Shown piece by piece: positions 1-11,307 of a DNA stretch of 64,000 nucleotides. Each line of letters begins with the position of its first letter. Position 1 is the stretch's first letter. The notes beneath the pieces are model-generated. The model saw only the letters and a list, made by a program, of their open reading frames with translations, searched no databases and had not been told where the DNA came from. Origin of the DNA: Porites lutea (Eukaryota; Cnidaria; Anthozoa; Scleractinia; Poritidae); contig NC_133206.1 in assembly GCF_958299795.1 (NCBI RefSeq), positions 27,436,624 through 27,500,623 of the forward strand, read 5' to 3'. Made by a program: the position numbers and the translations under genes.

Positions 1-1260
1 CTCGTAGCTTGAATCGATCATGTTTTACTATCTAGCCAATTGCAGTTTTCATATCCTGTGTTAGTCTGGATAATTCAGTAAATTTTTCTCTCCTCTCCCT
101 CTTAGCTTACAGGCGGCACGCCCAAGTTTAAGAGGTGAAAAGAGATTTTTTAAGGTAAAAAACTCGTAGATTGAATCGTCATGTTTTAGCTAGCTAGCCA
201 ATTGCAGTTTTCATGCGCTGTGTTAGTTTAGATAATTCAGTAAATTTTTCTCTCCTCTCCCTCTTGGCTTACAGGCGGCACGCCCAAGTTTAAGAGGTGA
301 AGAGAGATTTTTTAAGTTAAAAAACTCGTAGATTGAATCGTCATGTTTTAGCTAGCTAGCCTATTGCAGTTTTTATACGCTGTGTTAGTTCGGATAATTC
401 AGTAGGTTATTCTCTCCTCTCCCTCTTAGCTTACAGGCGGCGCGCCCAAGTTTAAGAGGTGAAGAGAGATTTTTTTCAAGGGTAAAAAACTCGTAGCTTG
501 AATCGATCATGTTTTACTATCTAGCCAATTGCAGTTTTCATGCGCTATGTTAGTTTGGATAATTCAGTGGATTATTCTCTCCTCTCCCTCTTGGCTTACA
601 GGCGGCACGCCCAAGTTTAAGAGGTGAAGAGAGATTTTTAAGGTAAAAAACTCGTAGATTGAATCGTCATGTTTTAGCTAGCTAGCCAATTGCAGTTTTC
701 ATGCGTTGTTAGTTTGGATAATTCAGTAATTTTTTCTCTCCTCTCCCTCTTAGCTTACAGGCGGCGCGCCCAAGTTTAAGAGGTGAAGAGAAATTTTTTT
801 CAACGGTAAAAAACTCGTAGCCTGAATAGACCATGTTTTACTAGCTAGTCAATAGCAGTTTTCATACGCTGTGTTAGTTTGGTTACTCTTTCCTCTCCCC
901 CGTGGCTTCCAGGCGGCGCGCCTAAGTTTAAGAGGTGAAGAGAGATTTTTTTAAATTGAAACATTCGTAGTTTGAGTCGATCATGTTTTACTACCTAGCC
1001 AATTGCAGTTTTTATACGCTGTGTTAGTTTGGTAAATCAGTAGATTATTCTCTCCTCTCCCTTTTGGCTTACAGGCGGCGCGCCCAAGTTTAAGAGGTGA
1101 AGGGAGATTTTCTTAAAGTGAATAGTACATAGCTAAAATCGATCGTGTTTTAGCTAGTAAATGCAGCTTTTTTACATTGCTTTAGTTTGTATAATTCGGT
1201 AGATTTTTCTCTCCTCTTCCTAATGGCTTACAGGCAGCGCTGTGATAAAGTATAAAGTAA
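1..1260. repeat. Satellite array, ~162-bp units with a built-in stem-loop
   Basis: About eight head-to-tail units begin with CTCGTAG-like starts near 1, 163, 325, 490, 651, 814, 963 and about 1127, so spacing is mostly 161-165 bp with one shorter unit. The array probably continues left of the window. Each unit carries TCTCTCCTCTCCCTCTTA followed about 25 bases later by TAAGAGGTGAAGAGAGA, imperfect reverse complements that can form a stem of about 17 bp. The loop holds GGCGGCGCGCC, itself largely palindromic. Units decay toward 1260-1440. No coding frame or RNA gene was recognised in the unit. Confidence 0.9.
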
Positions 1261-1440
1261 GTCACAGCTTGAATCGATCGTGTTTTAGCTAGTAGTTACA
1301 GAGTTGTTGTTTTTGTTCATATTTTGTTTTTGTTAGTGTATATAATTCAGTAGATTTTTATTTTCTCTCCCTCTTAAGTCTTTAGCTCTTATGCGATGCG
1401 CCCAATCTTACGACAAGTGGTGTTGGTTTTAAAAGCGAAA
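1261..1440. repeat. Degenerate edge of the satellite array
   Basis: Pieces such as GCTTGAATCGATCGTGTTTT and ATAATTCAGTAGATTTTT match the satellite unit but spacing and the stem arms are lost. This is the expected look of an array edge. Confidence 0.6.
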
Positions 1441-3876
1441 TTTAGTAATTGTGATTTTTTTTCTAATCTACGTTTCTCTGTCTGGATAATATTCAGCGTG
1501 ATGCCTGTGTTTGATGTACACCGGAAACCGGAAAAAAGCTAGTTTTGTCCGCGGGCGGCAATACTTTAATTTCGACAGTTTAAGGTAAAATATTAAGATA
1601 ATGTCTAAATCATTTGTGAACTGTGATAGTTTTTTTCCCGTAAATATCTCTCTTCGATCAAATGTGACAATTAGGCCAGATTTATACTAGCGATGTAAAA
1701 ATTTCCTCCGTCTGTGTTGAAACCGAACAAACCTCGCGGGTATCCGCTTTGGCAGCTGATCTCCCTGAGAGATTATTGAGTTGTTGTTTTCATTGTTTAT
1801 TCATCAAGTTCTCAGTTGTAATTATTTTTCGGTAATATTGTTCTTATTTATTGTTTATTGAGTGGGTCAGCTAAAATTAAAGACGAAGAGTGAAGCTCCA
1901 ATGCAGAATTTTTGAAGTCTATTTGATATTATGCTTTCGACAGTGCACGTGAATAGCAACTAGGTTGGGTGTCCACTTAAGATAAACTGGATTAAGTGTC
2001 GAAGATGAAAGATTGCTCAATAAAACGAACATTGTTGACAGCTTTAAGATAGGCTCAGGGTCTCTTGATGAAATATAACCCTTGGTTCAAAACAATAGAC
2101 TTGGCGCCTCGCCCTTCAGAAATATGCGAAGATTGCGACGTTGAACGTCGCAATCCCCCGAAAATCGAGCCTGCGGCTTGTAATGCCTCCAGAGCATAAC
2201 TGAATCTACCCGTTGAAAAGAAAACTGTAAATATAACTAAGCGGCATTTGAGGCAAAAGTAGTGTAGGCCTACCGACGCTATGTTTGTGCTCCGTGACCT
2301 TGGTTTTTGTCATAATTATGTTGCCCGTCCTCGCCTGTCACTTTTAACCAATTAGATCGCTGCGTTCGTCAGCGAACGCGTAGTATTAAAAAATCAATAG
2401 CTGGCGTTGCATGCTCACTTTTCCTCGGCCCATTCTTCTCAAAGGATGGCAGCTCCTCAGCTAAAAAGTTTCCCCAAACTCGCACAAGTAAAGCTACAAG
2501 TGAGCATGACCCCAAGGCTAATCTGATCTAATCTGAACTAACCGGAAATTCCAAAAATTATCGTCGTTCTACGCTTGTGTGACAGGGTCAATTTTGGGGT
2601 TTAAATAGTTTTAAACAGTAATTTTCTGTTTCTACAAGCAAGTCCGGTGCGTTACTTGTGACTGCTATTATGTATTCATGATTGAAGGCAGTAAAAAAAC
2701 ACAATAGTTGTGAAGGCGGCTTTTGAACTTCAGGGTTCGCGTGTTTTTGGAAAGTGTTGTAATATAAGTCCATTGACAATTGAAACAAAATGCCACTTGT
2801 TACTACTGTAATTTTAAACGAAAAGTATGCACCTCAACTCCAAAACTGTACTCTGCGTCTATTGGGATTGCCCTATTTAAATACCTTATAAAGATATAAC
2901 ACAAAATAATACAACTTGTCAACAAGCGAATTTTTTGTAAATTTCCTATGTTGCTATTTGAAGGAATGCTTAATGATGTCAAACTTCCTATTGTCTAATT
3001 CGCTCATCACCTGCGGCCCGTTCATGTAAATAAATAGAGTGTTAAAAGTGAATATAACTTATTATTTGATTCGTTATTCACAACACATCTAAACACATTT
3101 CAATCCGTATAGTTCAACACAGTTTAAAATTTTGCTCATCGAGGTCATGTCTCTTACTGATGTTTGCTTGTCTTTCAACATGTTTAAATAAAACGCAGGT
3201 TTAGAGTCTAAATTCATACATATATTTCATTCACAGCCACATCTTTCCACCGTTTTGCAAGCATTTTGCAAGGGATTCTGATTCAATCAAACCTGGTTTA
3301 ACTAATTATGTTTGGTTCAGGTGTGAACACACAAGGTTTTGTTCATCACCATTAGCATAACAGGATGTAATAGAAAGGAAATTTCACTTCCTTTAAAAAA
3401 ATAACAATCAAAGGTAGAAAAAAAGATATCCATTTTGATTGTCAGTTTCATGGGCCTTCAAAATCCCATATGTATGGTTGCGGAATAGGTGAACCGTCAG
3501 ACAGTTTGTGGAATAAAGAAAACTTGTAGTCATGCAATGCTTGCTAATTTACATCAAATGAATTTATGTTTCGCATATATACTTTAAGCTTACATCACTA
3601 CGGCTTTGTTTGTACAGAACCTTCGGAAACTAGACGCATTTCCACTTCGTGAGCTCGGCATCCGTATAAAGAAATCACAATCTTCAAATGCTGCCAACCA
3701 ATATTGAAATAACAACAGTCTGACGCATAAACGACATTAACATCTGGAAACGATGCTTGCATTACTATAGCGTATTAGACTGCAGTAATGGAAAAGCCGT
3801 AAGCAAAAAAGCAAGGATATAGTTACATAAAAGATAATTGCAGCACTCAATTCATTTTCTCAGCTGGCTTAAATAT
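1441..3876. other. Gene-free AT-rich stretch
   Basis: I see no convincing exon, RNA gene or full transposon here. A 25-base hairpin, GATTGCGACGTT and its reverse complement separated by one base, lies at 2131-2155. The only open frames are short and resemble no family I know. Confidence 0.5.
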
Positions 3877-3885
3877 AGAGGCATT

Positions 3886-4284
3886 TTTCGACTGCAAAAC
3901 AGTCCTTATTTTTGAGTATTCAAGTACGCGCTTTCAGTCAAACAAAAGGTCTGGAACGAGGCTGAAGACAGAGAGCGTGACTGGGGAGAGACACTAAAAC
4001 TACAGCTTGCATCGAAATTTAGCCAGTGGGAGTTGCCCGTGCCTGGGAGAAGCGGGTAATTAGAACGAATAGAACGTACGCAAAACGGACAGTCCGTATT
4101 TTTAGCGTCTCTCCCCAGTCTCGCTCTCTGTTTTCAGCCCCGTTCCAGACCTTTTGTTTGACTGCTCTCGCCTCACACACCCAACGGGCATGCGAGGCTA
4201 GAGCGTGTAAGACTCTTACGCCACGCTTTACCGATTTTTTTTCTGATTTTGAGAAGAAAAAAAACCCGACTGTTTTACAGTCTA
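3886..4284. mobile_element. MITE (TAGACTGCAAAA family) with internal inverted duplication
   Basis: The right end reads AACCCGACTGTTTTACAGTCTA and the left end GACTGCAAAACAGTCC, together forming imperfect terminal inverted repeats. Flanks carry the 9-bp direct repeat AGAGGCATT at 3877-3885 and 4285-4293, a target duplication. Part of the left half (about 3890-3995) recurs inverted at about 4090-4165, so the element is a snap-back variant longer than its relative at 48463-48657. Overlapping open frames on both strands here come from the inverted structure and are not genes. Confidence 0.8.
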
Positions 4285-4301
4285 AGAGGCATTCCAAGAC
4301 C

Positions 4302-4471
4302 TAGCCTGCGTAGCAAGCGTTTCCGTGCGGTGTAGGAACAAAGAACGAGGAACGAGAGTCAAAGACCGCGCGAATAATGGCACAAGTAAGGCACCCTATT
4401 AACTCGGCTTTGAAGTCAGTCTTTCTTTGCTCCGAAACCAGGCCAAATGGAAACGCTTGCCACGCAGGCTA
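4302..4471. mobile_element. MITE (TAGCCTGCG family) with 9-bp target duplication
   Basis: The left end TAGCCTGCGTAGCAAGCG and the right end CGCTTGCCACGCAGGCTA are inverted repeats, with GTTTCC/GGAAAC extending them. The direct repeat TCCAAGACC occurs at 4293-4301 and 4472-4480. The element has no coding capacity. A fragment of the same family starts near 46331. The 9-bp duplication points to Mutator-like mobilisation; this is inference because no transposase is present. Confidence 0.8.
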
Positions 4472-4480
4472 TCCAAGACC

Positions 4481-6460
4481 CTAAGACCCTTGAGTTGATC
4501 AGAAACACTCTGTTCAAATTCCGTTGATAGCACACGTCATTCAACGCTTTGCTCAGCAATTAAATTATTTTTGTTAGTCAGGAACCGCAATATCATCTTG
4601 TTTATACACGTGTGAAGAAAAGCCTTGGAAAAAAAAACATGGCCAGATGAGTGTAGTTGTTAAATACATGTAGGCGAAAACACTCCAGCGACAAGCATTA
4701 AAGTCTGAATTTTTCCATGAGTATGCGACATTATCTACAGTTATAAATCTATTCTTTAGAAGTAAAGAGTAATGCTAGAAGAACATATTGTTCCTCCTCT
4801 ACATGCAAAAATGCTTTTATTTTAGAGAAAATAGCCTAGCAAGTGCGCTGTTCAATAAAAATAATGCAGCAAGTTCCTAGTATCTTCGGTGACAAGACTC
4901 TTGAGTCGATCAGAAACACTCTGTTCAAATTCCGTTGAGAGCTCACTACTTCGATAAGGTTCACTCAGAGGAGTTAGTCAGTCAGTCGTTTGCTCGCCAT
5001 CTTTTACATACAGATGCCTATTCACCATGTCTCAAGCAGCAATGTGTTCTGTGCTTTGGTTTAGAACGCTGACCTGTTTTACGCATACTCTTATATTTTG
5101 CGCACGCGCTGTATGCGCCAGAGGGTAATTTGTGCCAGAAGAAAAAAACCGCCTTCCCATTTTATAGCTCGGCCGGTTCTCATGGAAACGCCCAAGCAAC
5201 AAATGATTTGTAAATGATTGACAGTTTCGCATGTATATAAAAGGGAATCAAGATCAGGCGAGTACCTAGTCGCTATTTATGTGTTTTTGCGGTGAGAGAA
5301 GATTGGGATTAGGTTGAGGCGCGCGGGGACTCATGGGAAGGGACGAAGGAAAAACAGCGATTCATAGCCTTGCAGGTCGTTTTTTAAAGGTAACGGTACT
5401 TTTCTTGTATTTTTTGTGCTCAAAATCCTTTGGGCGTTTATTAATTTATTTTTTTATCAATGAAAAAGTTTTCTGTATGGAGCAAAAAGTATTTTTATGC
5501 CTTTTGTAGCGTTTTAGTCGTTTCGCTTGCATGGTATTCGCTCAGGAAGATTCCCGGGAAAGCAATATTGACTATTTCGACAGTTCTTTTAGTGAACTGT
5601 GGTTTGAAGGTTGGTAATTCTTTTCTCTATTTTTCTCTTTCATTAGGTTATTTTTGAGGTATCTCGCAGCACCAGCTCGCACTATAAAGTATCTATGTTC
5701 AGAATACCCACATTAATATGCTTCTAGCAATGCTTGTATTACTATGCAGCAAACAAGTTAAGAGCAAACGCATTTAGCGCGGACGCCACTTCCCGGGTCA
5801 CTTCCTGTGGGATTAAGGTCCTATGAATGTAAGAACTGATAAGCAGGCAAAAGAAATGATGTTGTTGCTTAAATTTGCCTGTAACACTGACCTCGGGCCA
5901 AAAGAAAAGGTTGCATGATCAGTAAATAACAATTTTGTGCTGCAAGACTGGTCAACAGTGCAACTTATACTGGTAGTGCATTTTTCAGAAAACAGATGAA
6001 AATTATGCTCGTGATGACGAATCATGCCAACAATTATGCTATCACAATCCCGATCTATTAAAGCTTTGCAAGGACGAAAAGAATTCGCGAGAGACACGTC
6101 CCATCTCTTCCAAAACCTTTTTTTTTTCTTACTCTATGATTCTTAAAGAACTGACACTTTAAGCGGTTTATGCAATCACTGAATCAATTTCGCTTTACTG
6201 AAATACTCTTAGGGGATGATCATTGTAACTTTTGCGCTGACTCGTCTCCAGACGTCTCTGTCAGCAGTTTGGGCTGACTCTTTCACAGTCGCGTTTGTAA
6301 TACAGGGAGTAGAGGGTGATGAGAAAGCTAGGGTAGCTTGAGCGCCCAAATTCCCCCTCACCCTTCCTCTTTTAACGCCTGTCACATAGGCTATGAGAAG
6401 GGAGTACGAGTACAAAATTAACAATAATAAACAACCAAAATAAAAACAAAAAGAGGCCAT
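4481..6460. other. No supported gene
   Basis: A 65-codon frame at 5460-5657 (plus) starts with a basic stretch and a hydrophobic run, but it matches nothing I recognise. Other frames are shorter. The segment ends at the 3' side of the glycosyltransferase gene and may contain its 3' UTR (minus strand, below 6461). Confidence 0.4.
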
Positions 6461-9400
6461 CTAACGTTTTTGCCACATTCCATCCTTCGTGTGATGGTAA
6501 TGATAAATCCATGGCGCCCGCTTGCGTTCTATTTCCAGTCCACCCTTAACTGCGCCGTCAATTATATCCCAGTCCTCCCCACCCCACGTGACTTTGTTAA
6601 AGAAACCTTGTGAAAATCCTCCGAAGGTTTCCCAGTCCCGTTTGTACATTGCTATCGTGCCATAACTATAGTGATACCAGACTCCTCTGGGCATATTGCT
6701 ACTGCCACCACAATGCAAGAAGACGATTTGAGGAGCGTAAACTGTCTTTCCTTTGGAACAGTGCTGAAATGAAATAGAAGTCAATTAATGTGCGAAAGCG
6801 AACAACAATGGGTAGTGGGGGAATATCAAATGTGTCCAGATTTCGAATTTCTAAAGGCGTTTTTGGTCACTAATGAAAACGAGGCTTTTGAGAACAACAG
6901 GAACGGGTGTTCTCGATCCTCGTGCTTACGCTTCTGACTCGGCAGCGCTTATGCACAGAAAAGCTCTGGGGTCGAGATTGCAGGAGGGAGGAGTTGCTGC
7001 TGTTATTTTTTCAATTTCGTTTCTTGACCCACTCAGTTGACGTCATTAGGCTACAAGATCATTTAGAGAAACCAAAGCAAATTGCGCATTCTCTATTGAA
7101 TTCATTGGTCTATTACGTCTATTCTAGGCCGGCCGAGACAGACTTAACTTGATCAACTTTACCAAACGTCGTTTCCAAGTGTATTAAATCGCATAGGTGT
7201 GGACGAGGCCCAATAATAGGGATTTTTAATCAACGACGTCGACGCACGTCAACCGGAAGTGAGTCCTTTAGCCTTTAATTATGCCTTGATGCTACCAAAT
7301 TTGTATTGCTAAATGTCTTTACTCTGATAGAGACAAACTGCTAGAAAATTTGTTCAAAATCACGGCCGAAAATTGCAAAAATTCCACTTCCAGTTGACGC
7401 GCGTCGCTCAAAAACGTCGTTGCTTAAACTCCCTATTGACAGAGAGGCTTACCTTACGTATGTCATTTATGGTCTGACTTCCAATATCAAGATGAAGATC
7501 GATGGTAACAACAATAGCGTCCGAATTATTAATAGATTTTATAGCTTCACTGAAAGAGGTTGTGCGCGAATAGCGTCCTGGCTTTATGATAAAATGGTAA
7601 TTCTTTAAAGTGCTTCTTTGGAAAGCCTGTTCAATGTCAATATCGGGGCTTCCAAAGTCATAAATAACCACGTGTAAATGGTCATCTTTTGTTTCTTGCA
7701 CGATTTTTTCAACGTTCTTTATAAAATGATGAACCCATCGACCCAGGTTCTTTGCTGTAAGTATTAAGAAGACATCCGCTTTCTTGTCCCACTGCAGACC
7801 ACTTGGGTAACATAAAGAAGCGTCTTTTCCATTCGGTAGAAATACATATTCCGCCAGCAAATAACTTTTTCCATCAGTGAGGTCCTGAACAACAAGTTCA
7901 AGGAGATATCTCTTCCCTTTCTGAGGGTCAGCTTTCATTTCTACGTGCTTAATGGATCTGAATTTGTATTTCCTGCAGTTTAAAGGAAACATTTTTGTCC
8001 TGATCAATATCGTCAGATCAGAAACCTTTTACTCTGGTGAAAATGAATATGAAGATTTAGACAGGATCACAAAATAAACCTAGTTCGTTTTAAAACGAAA
8101 AAGACTGCAGGGCCCAGTTGTTCGTACGCCGGTTAGCGCTAACCCGGGGTTAAATTTTAACCCGGGTTTCTTTTACAGTTTAGCAAAAGCACTCTCTCGA
8201 ATAATTTTCTCTATTATTTTTAGAGTATCCAATCATCAAATTGTAGGCAAAGAGAATTAAACTAAATTTGCTTTTTGAGCTCTCATATCTTAGTTCAAAT
8301 TTCGTACTAACCCCGGGTTATCTTAACCCGTCTTCGAACAACCCGGCCCTGGAGAATAAGATTACATTAACGCGCGTAAGAAATTCTGGGAAAGGGCAAA
8401 GAAAACACGCGCTTATTAGCTACAGGTGACTGTCGCGTAATTTTCACGTACATAAATCAGAGGCTCGTGGGTGAATGGCCCCGCATAAACGTAAAAGTTA
8501 GGCGAGGTTTAACTTTAAGTTTACGCGCGATTTCTCGAAACTTCGAATTGCAGGCTCGCTCTACCACTGAGAAAGTCGTTGTCGAAGTTCCAAAACAATT
8601 TCACATTAGCTGATGAATTTTAAAGGACTTTCTAGTTACTTCTAGTTACGGACCACTGCCCCAACGGTTTCTCTGAATTTTATTAGGCATACAAGAACTT
8701 TCAGTCGAGGAACAAATTAGTTTTGCGAGCTTGTAGGAAACTTGAAATTTTCAGTTGGTAAAGTGACAAGAGAGTATAGTTTACAGATCATGATAAAATT
8801 TTGATAAGCAGTGTTGGCACAAAAAGATACATATATATTCGCAAAAGAACATTACCTGATAAAAATCTGTACATGCTGCGCTTTTACTAGTCCAAGACAA
8901 ACTTCTTTTGCAGCAAGCGTCTTAAAACCCGTGTATGACTTGACTTCCCGCGCTTAATTTATCCAATTAGATGTCAGTATTCACGCAACTTGGAGAAACC
9001 CGATTTGTTGCAAGAAGGGCATGAACGTTGGTGGTAAAACGGAGAACAAAAACGTGCAACTCAGACTTGCTTTGCAACATCATTGAAAAACGAATTGAAG
9101 GCGACGTTGCACGTTTTACCATTCACGAATCAAACCTTTCTTGAAACAAATTAAGTTTTTGGATGTTGCTAAAGGTTGTTGCAAAAAAATAGAACTATTC
9201 CTCTTTAAAAGTTTCTGCAACCTGCGGCAACCTGATTGAGGGTGTGAATGGGGTTAACCGACTCGCGACAAAGGGCGAAAAATATTACTGACTACCGACA
9301 AAACGAGTAAAAAATTACCGACTACCGACAGGAAAAATATTAACCGACTACCGACACGGGCTGATATTATCAATATTTGTTTCCAGAAAAAAGAGCAATT

Positions 9401-11265
9401 TGTATTTATTCTAACCGTTAGCTCGAGAAAGTAACCTCTTTAAATTTATGACTCATCAGATGGCCTAAGGGAAAGAATTTCCTTTTTTTGTTGTTGATAC
9501 AGGTACATTGCTACAGCCAATATCAAAATCACAAAGTCACATTTTTTCGAAAAGTCAAAGGTGAAAAAACCGAACGTTTCTTGCTTAGATTAATCCTCAA
9601 AGAAAATTCCTTCCCGTTTAATGTAAAGCACTATCAGTTCAAACCCACGGTACCGCGATGAGCACAAAGGCACTAGTCTCCTTTCCAACATTTTCATGGC
9701 ACATATTGAAACACAAAGTTTAAGCAATACCGTCTTTAAACCAGCTGTTTGAAAACGCTACATGACATCTTTTCCCTATGGGACATAAGTAAACGAGACA
9801 TCGTAGCTTTCTTCGCGGAACAAGTAATTTTACATGCCCTCCTATGAAATTCACGGCCGAAATACCTGAAAATGAGACATTCTTATTAGAAACGGTTGTA
9901 TTCAAAGGTACAACATTCAGCGAAAAAATGAGAAAAAGCTATCCTTGACGTAAAGACGCATTTGAAAAGGAAACCTTACGGTGTATACAATTTCACCTCT
10001 TATCACACACCAATTGTTAAAGCGCCTGTTTGACAAACGAGAAGCCTTGAGAATCCTACGAACAAACTCCTCTGAGGAAGTATTTCAGATTTCAAAAGAG
10101 CTTGATGGACAGAGGCTAGCCACACAATTTTGAAAGAAAAATTGCTATTAGAAGTAAAACTCACAGAAAGGAGGGCAGCGCTCCTGAAATAAAACAACCA
10201 GGAAGAAAAATACTGAAATATTGCCTTTCGTGACATAATACCAGCCCTTAGTGTCTATAAAAAAGAAGCTTTAATGAAAAAGTGGAATCTCATCCAAAAC
10301 CAACCACAACCTTGCCAAAATTTTAAAGAACCACCTAAAGTGCTATTTCTTTGAGAAAGGAAAATTATGGCAAAGGACATGCTTGTTAGAACCAAAACAT
10401 AAGAGGGATGCAGTTTTTCACTATCCATCAATTAATTAATTAATTACTTTTTCGACAGGGAAACCAAGTTCGCACTTACAATAAAAGCTTTGGTGATTTT
10501 ATCAGTACTATATTCATTTAATGGCAAACAATGATGAAATAAACGATCATGTTGCGTAAAAAAACAAGAGTTAATGCACGGTTTAGGCACAATCAAATGA
10601 TGCATTCTTGCAAGTTTTACTCTTTCCTTAGGGATCAAAGTCTTGAAAAGTGGGTAAAATACATAAAAAAATATTAATAATCAACAAGCGTTTTTACTTA
10701 TTAACTGAGATTTTCCGACAACCGACGAAAATCGAAAAGTTTAACCGACTACCGACAAAGATCGAAAATTTTAACCGACTACCGACAAAATTACTAAATT
10801 TTAACCGACAACCGACAAGTGGACCCCCCCATTCAGACCCTCCTGATTTGTGTTTGATTCGTGGGAGGTTAGACGCAGAACGTCGCTTTTCAACTCGTTC
10901 TGCAGTAATGCTACAAAACAAGTTGCACATAGTTTCCAGTGCTCTTTTTTCCGTAGGTTTTCGTCACTTGCTACAAACAAGTTTGCCCTCGGCTGGTAAA
11001 ATACGCCGCATGTACAGATTTTGTTGTAAACGGTACAACTTCTCTCTGCTACCTGCCACAACTTTTCGCAACCTCCAACAACCTGATTTGTTGCAGGACA
11101 GGCTATTTTACTCGTGCATGGTAAAAAGCGCAACACAGCTATTCAACTGATTTTACCGTACTCTTAATTACTTATGCCGCCTGTCACGCTTGTAGCAGTT
11201 CGAGATACTAAAGCGAGTTTCGGTCAACGGACTACAGAGAAAACTGTGGAAAAAACTGTACGAAG

Positions 11266-11307
<42 letters not shown>

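Noticed and set aside
1-1260. CRISPR-like or 5S rDNA array
   Set aside because: Units are whole tandem repeats of about 162 bp without unique spacers, and none matches 5S rRNA or its Pol III boxes.
4019-4304. Two overlapping 92-codon frames on opposite strands
   Set aside because: They lie within the inverted structure of a MITE and mirror each other; no protein family resemblance.
5460-5657. 65-codon frame with basic start and hydrophobic core
   Set aside because: No family match, no intron signals and no repeat in the window; could be chance.
7973-8034. Upstream start of exon 2 of the glycosyltransferase at an earlier AG
   Set aside because: The frame is open for a short way but the phase does not fit the exon 1 donor. 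The acceptor at 7973 fits phase and the family alignment (YDG-KYKFRS).
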